Shown: positions 26,479-36,630 of the stretch, one piece after another | Layout: each line of letters opens with the position of its first letter | Numbering within the stretch: position 1 is the stretch's first letter | Source: JAJDXW01 sp965223775 | GTDB lineage: Bacteria > Pseudomonadota > Gammaproteobacteria > HK1 | NCBI GenBank assembly: GCA_965223775.1 | Contig: OZ245021.1 | Span: 2,542,001 to 2,606,000, forward strand | Reading direction: 5' to 3' | DNA length: 64,000 bases | Program-made: the position numbers and the translations under genes | The notes under the pieces: model-generated | Seen by the model: only the letters and a program-made list of their open reading frames with translations | Database searches by the model: none | What the model was told of the DNA's origin: nothing

Positions 26479-26969
26479 GGAAACTAAAGAGGTTGGTGCA
26501 GATGCAGACTCCGGAATCGGCGCCCAAGTACGAACTCCGCGTACGGCGCCGGGGCCCGGCGGAGGCGGAGTACGAGATCTGGCAGATGCCGTCGTCCGCA
26601 ACGCCGCAGGTCACGACGGCGCTTCGCGTGGCAGGCCTCCGAGGGCGGAATCTCGAGCTCATCGAGCACCGGGTGCTGAGGCGCCTCTCGCACGCCGGAA
26701 TCAAGCTCGGGCGGGTGATGGACGCCGACGCAACGGGGTACACGGTCACGGAGGACCTGGCGCTCACCCTGGGGCTGCTCTTCCGGACGCTCGCGCCCAT
26801 GCGAAGCCGGGAGAACATGCGTGCGGTGACCGAAGGGATCGAGGCGATGGAGCGCGAGGAGACCGCGTACTGGCTGGGGATGGCGATGCACCGGAAGCAG
26901 CCCCGAAGGGTGCTGACCGCGCTTCGGGTCCTGCTGACCGAGCCGAGAAGGGCCCGGAGAGCGTCGTAG
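26475..26969 (+). CDS. Small conserved-locus protein between DUF499 and DUF1156 genes
   Basis: 164 residues, start overlapping the DUF499 stop. Beta-rich N-terminus ('KYELRVRRRGPAEAEYEIW') and helical C-terminus ('LGLLFRTLAPMRSRENM'). No catalytic motif. Small proteins of this size commonly sit at this place in DUF499-DUF1156 loci, probably as a complex subunit; I would not assign a function. Confidence 0.7.
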   Translation: MRKLKRLVQMQTPESAPKYELRVRRRGPAEAEYEIWQMPSSATPQVTTALRVAGLRGRNLELIEHRVLRRLSHAGIKLGRVMDADATGYTVTEDLALTLGLLFRTLAPMRSRENMRAVTEGIEAMEREETAYWLGMAMHRKQPRRVLTALRVLLTEPRRARRAS

Positions 26970-27044
26970 CAGGAGACCCGGACGTCTCCTCAGATCCGAA
27001 GAAGAATCGGGGGGTGGAGCCCTCGTACAGATGCGAGCCATTGA

Positions 27045-30032
27045 GTGTGTCGGCATAGCGAGCATTCAGGGGAAAACCGCGGAGCAGGTGAGTTGGAGAG
27101 ATTGGACACACGGCTGATTGAACGCTGGTTGCCGATTGCTGCGCTGAGCGAAGAGAGCGTCCGGGAAAGACGTTCACTACAAGCGCTGCCACCGACCTAC
27201 TATCTTCACGTTTGGTGGGCGAGGCGCCCATTGGTAGCGTCGAGGGCCGCCGTGCTCGCATCCCTGTTATCTGAGGATGTAGACCGATCAAAGTTTCTGC
27301 ACGTGTTGGGTATTCACGGAGATCCCGTCGCCGCTAGGAGACGGATCGATTCTGCGACGCGAAGAGGCGAACGACTGGGCGCCAACGCCTACGGCTACAA
27401 GAGAGCCTTCACGTATACCCCCACCGATGAAGTAGACTGGCTGGCGGCCCAGCTGAAGGATAGAAGCTCAGTGCTGGATCCGAGCGCTGGAGGGGGCAGC
27501 GTACCATTCGAGTCTGTACGACTAGGATTTCGCACCTTTGCCAATGACCTAAATCCGGTAGCAGCTCTCATCGAGAAGGCGACTCTCGAGTGGCCCGCGC
27601 TACATGGCCAAGAAGTCAAGACGTGCTTCGAAGCGCTGGGAGCGAAGTTTACGAGTGAAGTGCGAAGGCGCCTTTCGGACCTATTCCCGGCTGAGCCAGA
27701 GGAGGAAACGCGACCGGATGGATACCTCTGGGCGCGCACGATTACCTGCCCCTACTGCGAGGGGCTAGTTCCGCTATCGCCCAACTGGAGACTGGCACCA
27801 GATGGAACCGGGGTCAAACTCATTCCTCATCTCGGCGCCGGTCCATCTGCACCGAATCGTGTCTGCTCATTCGAGATCGTCGGGTCAACGACCGAGCAGT
27901 CTCCGGGAACCGTGTCACGTGGAGCCGGAACGTGCCCCTTTTCGGACTGTGGACGCGTGATCGATGGCGGCGAGATCAAAGGACAAGCACAGGGCGGTCG
28001 AATGGGGGAGCAGCTCTTCGCTGTCGTGTACAAGAAGCGCGTCCTATCGCAATCCAAGAGCGGGAGAAGCCAGGAAAAGTGGGTGCGGGGCTACCGTGCA
28101 CCGGAGCCGGGGGACGACAACAGCAGGGAAATTCAGTCACTACTGGCGGAGAAGCTCCAAGAATGGGTTGCGTTCGACCTGATCCCAAGGGAGTCGTTCC
28201 CAGAAGTGAGTAACGACGATCGCCCCATCCAATATGGTATGCCGCTTTGGCGGGATCTGTTCTCCCCTCGACAGCTGCTTTGCCACGGGACTAGCGTTGA
28301 GGTCTTTCGCGAGATGCTCGATGCCGACCGGAAATCCGGAGAACTGAGCGAAGTTCGAAAAGCAGCGTACGGCTATCTTGGATTGACGATCGACAAGATC
28401 ATCAACTGGAATGCAAGGATCGCCAGTTGGAACGTACAGTTGCAGGGAATGCGATCAGTGTTTGACCGCCACGACTTTGCGTTCAAGTGGTCCTACGCGG
28501 AAATGGCGCCGCTCATTGAGGGAAACGGATACGATTGGGCCGTCAAGCAAACCAGGAAGTGCATCGACGAACTCATTGGATTGGTCCGGCCAAAGAGCGA
28601 AGGCGATAACGGAGACCTGTTCGACGATGCGGAAGGAAACGAGTACACGGCGCCGGACATCAAAATCACCTGCAAGCCGGGAGACAGCCTTGACCATGTA
28701 AACGACGGCAGTATCGACGCTGTAGTCATCGATCCGCCGTACGAAGCCAACGTCATGTACGCAGAACTGTCGGACTTCTTCTATGTCTGGCTGAAGCGCA
28801 CTGCAGGCCACGTGTTCCCGGAACTCTTCCGCCGACAGCTCACAGATAAGGAGCATGAGGCAGTAGCGAACGCGGCGAGATTCCGTGGACAGGGACCGGC
28901 GGCGGCGCTTGCCGTCCGGGACTACCGGGAAAAGATGGCGTCCATCTTTGCCGAATGCCGACGAGTGCTGAAGTCCGACGGGATCATGACTCTCATGTTC
29001 ACCCACAAGGCGACGGGTGCGTGGGACGCGCTCACAAAGGGTCTCATGGAGTCAGGGTTCGTCATCACGGCGTCGTGGCCGATCAACACCGAGGCCGAGG
29101 GGAGCCTCCACATCAAGGACAAGGCAGCAGCGAAGAGCACCATCTTCCTGGTGTGTCGCCCGCGTGACGAGTCCATGCGTGCCGAGGAAGGACTCTACTG
29201 GGAGGACGTCGAGCCGCGAGTGGCGGCGGCGGTCCGGGAACGGGTCGAAGAGTTCCAACAGGGCGGAATCGGCGGCGTGGACCTCTACCTCGCAGCGTTC
29301 GGACCTGCGCTGGAGGAATTCTCCAAGCACTGGCCCCTCAAGAGAGGCACGCCCAGGAAGCCTCCTGAGGAGCGCCGGCGACGACGACAGTTGACCCTCC
29401 TGGAAGAGGAATGGGACCCCTACGCAACGAGCCCAGAAGACGCCCTCGACACCGCGCGAAGGGAGGTCAAGCGCTGGCGCCTCGAGCAATTCACCAGGCT
29501 CGCGAGGGACGATGACTTCGATGCGCCCACGGCCTTCTTCGTTCTCGCCTGGGACACGTTCAAGGCGCCAGTCTTTGCGTACGACGAAGCACTCGGGCTC
29601 GCGCGGGCCGTAGGCGCGGACATGGACCGGCAGATCGTGGGACGGCTCGCGGAGAAAAAGGGGAGCGACATCCGCCTGTGGGACAGTGCGGGACGCGCGG
29701 CGAAGGGGACGCTGGGTGCACAGGACGGAACGCGCGGCATGATCGACGCGGTCCACCACGCGGCGAACATGGCCCGGAACCGCACCCTCCAAGCTGCCAA
29801 GGATCTGATCGAGCACTGGGGAATGCAGAACGAACCGCGGTTCCTCGCGACACTCGAAGCCGTGCTCGAGGTGCTCCCGGTCTCGAGGGCCTGGACAGGG
29901 ATGGAGCTCAAGGGTGACGTAGCGGGCGCAGGGAACGACTTCGAGGCGCTCTACAACCTCTCGCGCCTCGCGTACCAGGGACAGATCGACGAACCGGAAC
30001 AGCTCAAGCTCTGGCGGGACGCCAGCAACTGA
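27045..30032 (+). CDS. DUF1156 DNA methylase
   Basis: About 995 residues. It begins with the DUF1156 signature ('RLIERWLPIAALSEESVRER', 'YYLHVWWARRPLVASRAAV'), then an SAM motif 'VLDPSAGGGSVPFESVRLG' at about 142, a CxxC pair in 'TCPYCEGLVP' with a later Cys pair ('GTCPFSDCGR') forming a probable zinc ribbon, and catalytic 'VVIDPPYEANVMY' near 560. The amino-methylase order fits adenine or N4-cytosine modification. The true start is uncertain: GTG 27045 is the outer limit and TTG 27093 ('LERLDTRLIERW') would give the usual short N-terminus. Probable role: self-DNA modification for the defence locus. Confidence 0.82.
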   Translation: MCRHSEHSGENRGAGELERLDTRLIERWLPIAALSEESVRERRSLQALPPTYYLHVWWARRPLVASRAAVLASLLSEDVDRSKFLHVLGIHGDPVAARRRIDSATRRGERLGANAYGYKRAFTYTPTDEVDWLAAQLKDRSSVLDPSAGGGSVPFESVRLGFRTFANDLNPVAALIEKATLEWPALHGQEVKTCFEALGAKFTSEVRRRLSDLFPAEPEEETRPDGYLWARTITCPYCEGLVPLSPNWRLAPDGTGVKLIPHLGAGPSAPNRVCSFEIVGSTTEQSPGTVSRGAGTCPFSDCGRVIDGGEIKGQAQGGRMGEQLFAVVYKKRVLSQSKSGRSQEKWVRGYRAPEPGDDNSREIQSLLAEKLQEWVAFDLIPRESFPEVSNDDRPIQYGMPLWRDLFSPRQLLCHGTSVEVFREMLDADRKSGELSEVRKAAYGYLGLTIDKIINWNARIASWNVQLQGMRSVFDRHDFAFKWSYAEMAPLIEGNGYDWAVKQTRKCIDELIGLVRPKSEGDNGDLFDDAEGNEYTAPDIKITCKPGDSLDHVNDGSIDAVVIDPPYEANVMYAELSDFFYVWLKRTAGHVFPELFRRQLTDKEHEAVANAARFRGQGPAAALAVRDYREKMASIFAECRRVLKSDGIMTLMFTHKATGAWDALTKGLMESGFVITASWPINTEAEGSLHIKDKAAAKSTIFLVCRPRDESMRAEEGLYWEDVEPRVAAAVRERVEEFQQGGIGGVDLYLAAFGPALEEFSKHWPLKRGTPRKPPEERRRRRQLTLLEEEWDPYATSPEDALDTARREVKRWRLEQFTRLARDDDFDAPTAFFVLAWDTFKAPVFAYDEALGLARAVGADMDRQIVGRLAEKKGSDIRLWDSAGRAAKGTLGAQDGTRGMIDAVHHAANMARNRTLQAAKDLIEHWGMQNEPRFLATLEAVLEVLPVSRAWTGMELKGDVAGAGNDFEALYNLSRLAYQGQIDEPEQLKLWRDASN

Positions 30033-30034
30033 CG

Positions 30035-33000
30035 ATGCTGTCCGACCACGAATGGAAGCTCAAGTACACGCCCGAAGACGGGAACCTCGTCCGGAGGTTC
30101 TACCTCCCGGCACTTGAGGACGCGGTCCGTTACGACCGGCTGACGGGGTACTTCAGGGCGAGCGCCCTCGCTCTCGCGGCACGCGGCATTGAGGGTCTCG
30201 TCCGGAACCGCGGTCACATGCGGCTCCTTGTCGGATGGACCCTCGACAAGCCCGAGATCGACGCCATTGAGGCGGGCGAGTCGCTCCGGGAACATCTCGA
30301 GAAGCGCCTAGCCACGGATGCACTCGCCCCGCCGGATGCCGAATCCGAAGGCGCGCTCGAGCTGCTCTCCTGGATGGTCGCGCAGGGCTACCTCGAGGTG
30401 AAGGTCGCGATCCCTTGCGACGAGAACCGGAAGCCGGTCGCGGAGGGCGCCATCTTCCACGAGAAGACCGGGATCATCGAAGACCGTGCCGGGAACCGCA
30501 TTGCCTGGACCGGGAGCCTCAACGAGACCGCCGGAGGGTGGAAGCGGAACTGGGAGAGTATCAGCGTCTTCAGGAGCTGGATGGAGCCAGACAGGGTCGA
30601 TGCCGAAGAGGCGAGCTTCGTGGGCATCTGGTCAAAACCCGTCGACCACCTGCTCGTCATGGACGTGCCGAAGGCCATACGCGATGACCTCATGCGCTTC
30701 CTGCCAGAGGGGCTTCCGGAACGCCTCAAGGACGCCGTGAAGCCGCCGGAGAAGCCCGAAGGCCCCGACCCGGTGCCGGCCCCTCCCCTGCCCGCCATCG
30801 ACCTCAGGAGCCGCGTCTGGGCGTTCATCGCGCAGGCCCCGAACATGGAGCCAGGCGGCTCCCGGGTCGGCGAGGCGACCGCCGCGGTCACGCCCTGGCC
30901 CCACCAGGTGCGGGCGTTCGAAAGGCTCTACGGCAGGTGGCCCCCGAAGCTCCTCATCGCGGACGAGGTTGGACTCGGGAAGACCATCCAGGCGGGGCTT
31001 CTGCTGAGGCAGGCATGGCTCGCCGGCAAGGCGAAACGGATCCTCATCCTCGCTCCCAAGGCGGTCCTCAGCCAGTGGCAGATCGAGCTTCGGGAGAAGT
31101 TCAACCTCAACTGGCCCATCTACGACGGGAGGAAGCTCGTCCGGTATCCATCGCCAGCGCTCCGGGGAGAGAACGAGCGCGAGGTCGACCGGAGCGAGTG
31201 GCACAAGGAGCCGATTGTCATCGCCTCGAGCCACCTAATGCGCCGGCGGGACCGTGCGCCCGAACTCCTGGAAGATGCCGAGCCGTGGGACCTCGTCGTG
31301 CTCGACGAAGCGCACCACGCGAGGCGTCGCTCGGCGGGCGCAGCCAGGGAAGGCGGTGCGAACGCCCTGCTCGAGCTCATGCGCGCCCTCAAGGACCGGA
31401 CAGACGGCTTGGTGTTGCTCACCGCGACCCCGATGCAGGTGCACCCGGTCGAGGTCTGGGACCTCCTCAACCTCCTCGGGTTGCCGCCGGAGTGGAGCGA
31501 GCGGGCCTTCCTCGAGTTCTTCGAGGCAGTCGAGCACCCGAGTCCGTCCAACGAAGCGATGGAGCGGATGGCGGGGCTCTTCCGGGCGGTGGAGCACGAG
31601 TACGGACCGGCAGAGAACGAGCTCGTCACGCGCGTGACGAAGCTCAAGGGCCTCAAGGGCAAGCGGGTCGTCCGGGCCCTTCGGCACGAGTCGAGCATTC
31701 CAAGGAGAAAGCTCGAGAACGACGAGCGCCGGGCGGCACTTGCCGTCATGCGCGCCTACACGCCCATCCGCCACCTCATATCGCGCCACACCCGGGAGCT
31801 CCTTCGCCGGTACTTCAAGGAAGGAATGATCTCGACCCCAATCGCGGACCGCGAGGTCAAGGACGAGTTCATCAAGATGACGGCCGTCGAGCGGGAGCTC
31901 TACGAAGCCGTGGAGGACTACATCTCGACGACGTATAACCAGGCGTCGGCGAAGGAACGCTCTGCGGTCGGGTTCGTGATGACGATCTACCGCCGTCGAC
32001 TCGCCAGCAGCTTCGCCGCGCTTCGCACGACGCTCGAGAAGCACCTCTCGGTCATCGAAGGCGAGTACGAGGTCATGGGAGATCTCGGGCTCGACGAGGA
32101 CACGCCGGATGACGAAACGGCGGACGTTATGCCGGACGCCGAAGAGATGGCGGAGCTCGAACGCGAGGCCCTCAAGGAAGAAGAACGAGCGGACATCGAA
32201 GGCCTGCTCGCCCGGATCCGGAGGTGTCCGCCGGACAGCAAGCTCGGGAAGCTGAGGGACGTACTTGCTGATCTGCGAGAGGCAGGCTACGGACAGGCAA
32301 TGGTGTTCACCCAGTACACGGACACCATGCGGTTCCTCCGGGAGGAGCTTCAGCGGGGCAGCGAACAGGGACTCATGTGCTTCTCAGGGATCGGCGGGGA
32401 AGTCCCGACGTCGGACGGTGGCTGGAGAAGAATCGACCGGGACGACGCGAAACAGCGGTTCCGGCTCGGAGAAGCGGACATCCTGCTCTGCACCGACGCC
32501 GCAGCGGAAGGCCTCAACTTCCAGTTCTGCGGGGCGCTCGTGAACTACGACATGCCTTGGAACCCGATGCGGGTCGAGCAGCGGATCGGACGGATTGATC
32601 GCTTGGGTCAAGAGCACCGCGAAATCCAGATCGTGAACCTCCACTACGAAGACACCGTCGAGACGGACGTATACGTCGCGCTTCGGGAACGCATCAACCT
32701 GTTCGAGACCGTGGTCGGGCGGCTGCAACCCATCCTGGCGCGGCTGCCGGGAGCGATTGCAGATACGGTGTTGGCTGGTCGCGAAGAGCGGGAGGCGAAC
32801 CGCGCACGGGCCCGCGAGGCGTTAGAACGCCAAGCAAGAGAAACGGAAGCTGGGGGCGGGTTCAACATTGACCAAGTCCTGGCGGAGGATCTCACTATGC
32901 CGGAGCGTGCGGACCCACCAATGACGTTCGGCGACCTCGATCGAGTCATCGCGGCGCCGGAGCTGATGCCGCCAGGGACAGAGGCGAGATCGCTCCAACA

Positions 33001-33199
33001 TCAAGAATACGCGCTCATCGCACCCGGGATGGGGAAGGAAGTGAGGGTCACAACCAGCCCAGAGTACTACGAAGAGCACGCGGAGAACGTGGAACTGTGG
33101 TCACCTGGAAATCCACTCTTCGAAATTCCAGAACCTACGTCCGGGTCAGAAGGGTCTGATGAGAACAGGTCACTTCAGGATATGCTCGACAAGAGGTAA
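30035..33199 (+). CDS. PLD-domain SNF2-type helicase (DISARM-like)
   Basis: 1054 residues starting 2 nt after the methylase stop. Residues about 20-190 form a phospholipase-D-like module: 'IFHEKTGIIED' (H-x-K near 142) and 'WTGSLNETAGGW'. The SF2/SNF2 core has 'IADEVGLGKTIQ' (about 308), 'LVVLDEAHHARR' (about 421), 'VLLTATPMQ', 'MVFTQYTDTMRF' and 'RIGRIDRLGQEHRE' (motif VI, about 848). This architecture is known from DISARM and related loci, where the helicase/translocase acts on foreign DNA. It is the last gene of the packed rightward operon. Confidence 0.85.
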   Translation: MLSDHEWKLKYTPEDGNLVRRFYLPALEDAVRYDRLTGYFRASALALAARGIEGLVRNRGHMRLLVGWTLDKPEIDAIEAGESLREHLEKRLATDALAPPDAESEGALELLSWMVAQGYLEVKVAIPCDENRKPVAEGAIFHEKTGIIEDRAGNRIAWTGSLNETAGGWKRNWESISVFRSWMEPDRVDAEEASFVGIWSKPVDHLLVMDVPKAIRDDLMRFLPEGLPERLKDAVKPPEKPEGPDPVPAPPLPAIDLRSRVWAFIAQAPNMEPGGSRVGEATAAVTPWPHQVRAFERLYGRWPPKLLIADEVGLGKTIQAGLLLRQAWLAGKAKRILILAPKAVLSQWQIELREKFNLNWPIYDGRKLVRYPSPALRGENEREVDRSEWHKEPIVIASSHLMRRRDRAPELLEDAEPWDLVVLDEAHHARRRSAGAAREGGANALLELMRALKDRTDGLVLLTATPMQVHPVEVWDLLNLLGLPPEWSERAFLEFFEAVEHPSPSNEAMERMAGLFRAVEHEYGPAENELVTRVTKLKGLKGKRVVRALRHESSIPRRKLENDERRAALAVMRAYTPIRHLISRHTRELLRRYFKEGMISTPIADREVKDEFIKMTAVERELYEAVEDYISTTYNQASAKERSAVGFVMTIYRRRLASSFAALRTTLEKHLSVIEGEYEVMGDLGLDEDTPDDETADVMPDAEEMAELEREALKEEERADIEGLLARIRRCPPDSKLGKLRDVLADLREAGYGQAMVFTQYTDTMRFLREELQRGSEQGLMCFSGIGGEVPTSDGGWRRIDRDDAKQRFRLGEADILLCTDAAAEGLNFQFCGALVNYDMPWNPMRVEQRIGRIDRLGQEHREIQIVNLHYEDTVETDVYVALRERINLFETVVGRLQPILARLPGAIADTVLAGREEREANRARAREALERQARETEAGGGFNIDQVLAEDLTMPERADPPMTFGDLDRVIAAPELMPPGTEARSLQHQEYALIAPGMGKEVRVTTSPEYYEEHAENVELWSPGNPLFEIPEPTSGSEGSDENRSLQDMLDKR

Positions 33200-33269
33200 C
33201 GTCCCGCAGACCATCAGGTCGGACTTGCAGTAGGCTGAATATTGGACAAGAGACAGGGAGCAAATATCG

Positions 33270-34106
33270 ATGTTAGAGCAGAGCGGGAATAGTCGAAATA
33301 GGGCAGAAACGGAAAAAGGAGTGTTGATTGACACAAATATTATGCACAGCATAGGCCTATATTACGAGGCATTGAAGGAACACACATGGCCCGAAGAGCA
33401 CCGGAGTATATCGACGAAAAAACCGAAAGACTTCCGGAGAGTGGTGAGTAGGCTGAGACAAGACTATTCAGATGAAGAATTGAGCGGAGCCGTGATCCAA
33501 GGGATGGGAGCAATAAGTCTAATTCGAGATGAAGGACTAAGGCCAATATCCTGCGCGATCGTAGATATCGAGATGCTGAGGGTATTGGCACGAGGACAAG
33601 CAATAGTTAGTGCCGCAAGACGAGGCCTGCAGCCGAGGATGTGGACAAGAACAAATGATTACTGGGTGGACAGCCATTTGGAACAAGGAGACTGGGAACA
33701 GCTCGGAAAGCGTTACACAATAATCATTGAAGGGATGGAGTGGCACGGGATCACACGCATTGAGGAGCTGAGCGGGGGTAGTCGCGGGATGTTGGCAGTA
33801 GCGAGTGCGTTAGCCAGAATAGTCTACATGGAGACCGTAGACACGTTGATTTATGCGACAGCAATTTCAGAGAAGGCTGGGCAGCTGATTACAAGAGACG
33901 GTATCCTAAGAGGGATTGCGAATGCATTTAGAAATCCGAGCGGGGAGGAACAGAACAGGATGAGAGAGGAATTTGAACGAGAGTACAAGGAGGAAAACGT
34001 GAAGTATCCACTTGCCTTCTGCATAGGAACAAACGGTCAACCTCAGCCGGACCCCCGTACGGAACCAGGAGCGAACGTGGGATCATCGTTCAGGAAAAAG
34101 AGCTAG
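33270..34106 (+). CDS. PIN-domain-like protein
   Basis: 278 residues from an ATG at 33270 preceded by GGGAG. 'GVLIDTNIMHSIGLYYEAL' carries the first acidic residue of a PIN nuclease, and 'MEtVDtLIYATAISEKAG'-like sequence (about 190-207) followed by 'LITRDGILR' matches the second and third acidic positions. It is AT-richer than the upstream operon, so likely a separate acquisition. Target and partner are unknown; no antitoxin is adjacent. Confidence 0.65.
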   Translation: MLEQSGNSRNRAETEKGVLIDTNIMHSIGLYYEALKEHTWPEEHRSISTKKPKDFRRVVSRLRQDYSDEELSGAVIQGMGAISLIRDEGLRPISCAIVDIEMLRVLARGQAIVSAARRGLQPRMWTRTNDYWVDSHLEQGDWEQLGKRYTIIIEGMEWHGITRIEELSGGSRGMLAVASALARIVYMETVDTLIYATAISEKAGQLITRDGILRGIANAFRNPSGEEQNRMREEFEREYKEENVKYPLAFCIGTNGQPQPDPRTEPGANVGSSFRKKS

Positions 34107-34119
34107 AGTCTAGCTAGTA

Positions 34120-35046
34120 CTACGGAGTAGCTCGCGGGTTCGGACGATTGGTAATTGATTCCAGACGTTTGCGTAGCCGCCTTTTCAGGTCCGAGGTATT
34201 CTTGTATTCCGGACAATTTCGATGCGAAAGATCAAAGTGCAGCCGAGTGCCCTTCTTGCGAAATAGAACCACACGCTTGTTTTGAGCATGTGCGTGTCCA
34301 ACTTCGTAATAGACATTAGGCCGTTCAAGTGACAAATCAGCAAAGAGGAACTCGCTGGTATCGATTTCATGTAGGACCCGGTCGGTAATCGCTCCCTCAT
34401 GCTCAATCTCATCGGCAACAATAGCGCGTATCCCGAAGTCTTGGAAAACTTCTTTGACGGCGTTCCGTATGTCTTCTAACTCTGTCACACTGTCATCAAT
34501 AGCCATCATGACAAAGGCGGTGTTGGGGCGATAATTGGCAGATTCAATTGAGGTTATTTGCTGCGAATCGGAAGGTGACAAGAGATCGATGAGGTCGAGG
34601 ACCTTATCTCCCGCGAGTTCGAAGAGCCTGCGCGCTCGCGCCACGTCATCCAACGGATGCTCTTCTTGAGACGGTGGGTCCACGCCGAGCACCACGTCCT
34701 CGTCGTGATGAATGTATACGCCCGTGTGTCGGTATTCCTTGAAGCGAACACTCGAGAGCATCTGCCGTGTACTATGCCGAAGCTCGTGCATGTCTGATTC
34801 GGCAAGCAAAGGTGACTGACGGGCAGCGCCCGCGATGTCGACACTTAGCGTCTTGATTGTTGCTCGCAAGTCGTCGACGAGAGTTCGCATCTCGTCACTT
34901 ACAACTTCAAGGGGCTCACGTTCCGGCCAGAGATCCCCTTGGTGATCCTTGAGCTGTTGAGCTTCAACAAAGAGTTCATGACCTCTTTGCAGGACCGACA
35001 ACAGCCGCTGCCGGAGCGAGTCGATGTCCTCATTTCTTAGCAGCAT
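34120..35046 (-). CDS. TIR-like / nucleoside deoxyribosyltransferase-fold protein
   Basis: 308 residues. The C-terminal domain begins at 'PNTAFVMMAIDDSVTELEDI' and includes 'AIVADEIEHEGAITDRVLHE', 'SEFLFADLSLERPNVYYEVG' and 'HAHAQNKRVVLFRKKGT', a pattern of TIR-related nucleoside 2-deoxyribosyltransferase-like domains found in defence and signalling proteins. The N-terminal half is helical with an unknown role, perhaps sensing. It converges with the PIN gene (14-bp gap). AGGTGAG precedes the ATG. Confidence 0.7.
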   Translation of the reverse strand: MLLRNEDIDSLRQRLLSVLQRGHELFVEAQQLKDHQGDLWPEREPLEVVSDEMRTLVDDLRATIKTLSVDIAGAARQSPLLAESDMHELRHSTRQMLSSVRFKEYRHTGVYIHHDEDVVLGVDPPSQEEHPLDDVARARRLFELAGDKVLDLIDLLSPSDSQQITSIESANYRPNTAFVMMAIDDSVTELEDIRNAVKEVFQDFGIRAIVADEIEHEGAITDRVLHEIDTSEFLFADLSLERPNVYYEVGHAHAQNKRVVLFRKKGTRLHFDLSHRNCPEYKNTSDLKRRLRKRLESITNRPNPRATP

Positions 35047-35257
35047 GATTCTCTCACCTATCGGCCTGTCAGAGCACTAGAGGGTCCACAAAACGTTGCG
35101 CCAAGTACCCTTCAACTGCCATCCGTTGGCGGCGAAGGCAGGTTGTACGGACCCGCGCGAAGAGGGTGGGAGAATGCATCCCAATGTCGACGAAGCGCAT
35201 GATGCACCACCAGCGGTGCCTCGAATTCCTTCCGGAAACGACTGGGGATTCGGGGCC

Positions 35258-35617
35258 TCACGTGTGAACCTGGTACATCGGAATCCCCTTGAACGCCGCC
35301 ATGTCGATCCCCCGCTCAGTGAGGATCGCCTGCACCCACTTGGGCGAGCGTCCGATCCCGGTCCAGGTCTCGTCGGGGTTCTGGGGGTTCCTGAATTTCA
35401 CTGGCATCTTCCGGCGCTGGCGTCCGCCCGAGGCGCCGTTCGCGAGCTCGGGGAAGATGTCGCCGAGCTTGTAGCCGTCTGCGGCGACGCGGCGCTCGAG
35501 CTCGCTCCGGAGGTCTTTTCGCCGCTTCTTCTCGCGAGAGGCCATCTCGGTCTGTGCCTGGCCGACGAGGTCGGTCAGCTGGTCGATGTTGAGGGTGGAA
35601 AGGTCGATGTCTGGCAT
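35258..35617 (-). CDS. H-NS histone family DNA-binding protein
   Basis: 119 residues: an N-terminal coiled-coil oligomerisation part ('LTDLVGQAQTEMASREKKRR') and the C-terminal H-NS DNA-binding core ('KFRNPQNPDETWTGIGRSPK'). Known family role: silencing of AT-rich, horizontally acquired DNA. GAGGAA precedes the ATG. Its position next to AT-rich cassettes fits an island-borne silencer, though this is inference. Confidence 0.9.
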   Translation of the reverse strand: MPDIDLSTLNIDQLTDLVGQAQTEMASREKKRRKDLRSELERRVAADGYKLGDIFPELANGASGGRQRRKMPVKFRNPQNPDETWTGIGRSPKWVQAILTERGIDMAAFKGIPMYQVHT

Positions 35618-35817
35618 GGTGGTATTCCTCGTGGTACTTGAAAGCGCGACGACAGTGCCGTGTCAGGGCGAAGGTGAAAGTTGGGAAGGGTTGTGTGGGG
35701 CGTCCGGCAGCGAGCAGGTCCAGGACAGATGCTTCCTCATGAGTGGCAAATTATAGCAACAGAAGACCTCTGAGCGAAGACTGACGAACTGGAACGGATC
35801 CGAAAGTTGGACCGCCC

Positions 35818-36293
35818 TCAGATGTAGAACTTGAAATTATGGCGCCACCGGTCCCTCGGCAGCTTCGGATTGGCGAGCAGGATCTCTCCAACCCGGTCGG
35901 AGTACTTGACCGTGATCGGTTCACTCTCACCCAACTGGCACGCGTTGTAGTTCACCTTGGTGAGCGCAAGAATGTCGGCTGCAATAGAGCGCAAATCCGA
36001 CTCACCATGCTGCAACGTGAGAGTCAGGGGCACTGGAACTTCCCAGCCATCGTACGCCGCGATTCTCTCCTTGAACCCCGATGTGAACAGGTATGCATCG
36101 CGATCCGTACGCTGCCAGAACACGCCTCTCAGAACCGGATATCGACCGCGCTTGGATACTTCTCGATGCTGATCGTGCCGGAAAAGCCTCAGTCCGCCCC
36201 TGTCCTTGCGCACGCGTATCCCAACCACGTCGACCCCAGCCGGGCAGGCTTCACGGAAGCCGGAGAACTCCTCTTCATTCAGCCCGGACCGGG
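35818..36293 (-). pseudogene. 3' part of the split short Argonaute gene (PIWI C-terminus)
   Basis: 157 codons including stop, beginning at the transposon's target duplication. It contains typical PIWI C-terminal sequence: 'SGLNEEEFSGFREAC', 'LTKVNYNACQLGESEPITVK' and the terminal 'FKFYI' that ends many Argonautes. Joined after codon 362 of the part at 44759-45844, minus one copy of CCGGG, the frame is restored exactly ('EVFIHA' + 'RSGLNEEEF'). An apparent TTG start at 36378 lies inside the transposon and is probably not used. Confidence 0.85.
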
Positions 36294-36630
36294 TGTTGTT
36301 TGCCGCTTTGTCTCGTGGGATCTCCACGTGATTTGGCCGGATTATTCCGTAGACGGTTTGCCTGGGATGGTGGAGCAATCCGGGAAGCTTCCGGTCGTGA
36401 TGAAGTTGCCTTTGTCATGAACGATTGTTGTTGAGGCGGTGAGGATGTGGGCGCGAGAGCGCCGAGTGTGGGGAAGGGGTGGGCAAGTGCGGAGCACTTG
36501 TCCAGGCCTTGTCCACACGGTCCGTAGGACGGTGCTCGGTCCGCAGGACGCGTCCACATCGTCACCGCTTGGTGTCGGGGTGAACCGTACCGGGTTTCCC
36601 GGAGGCTCCAAACCTTGAGAGACTGGAGCG

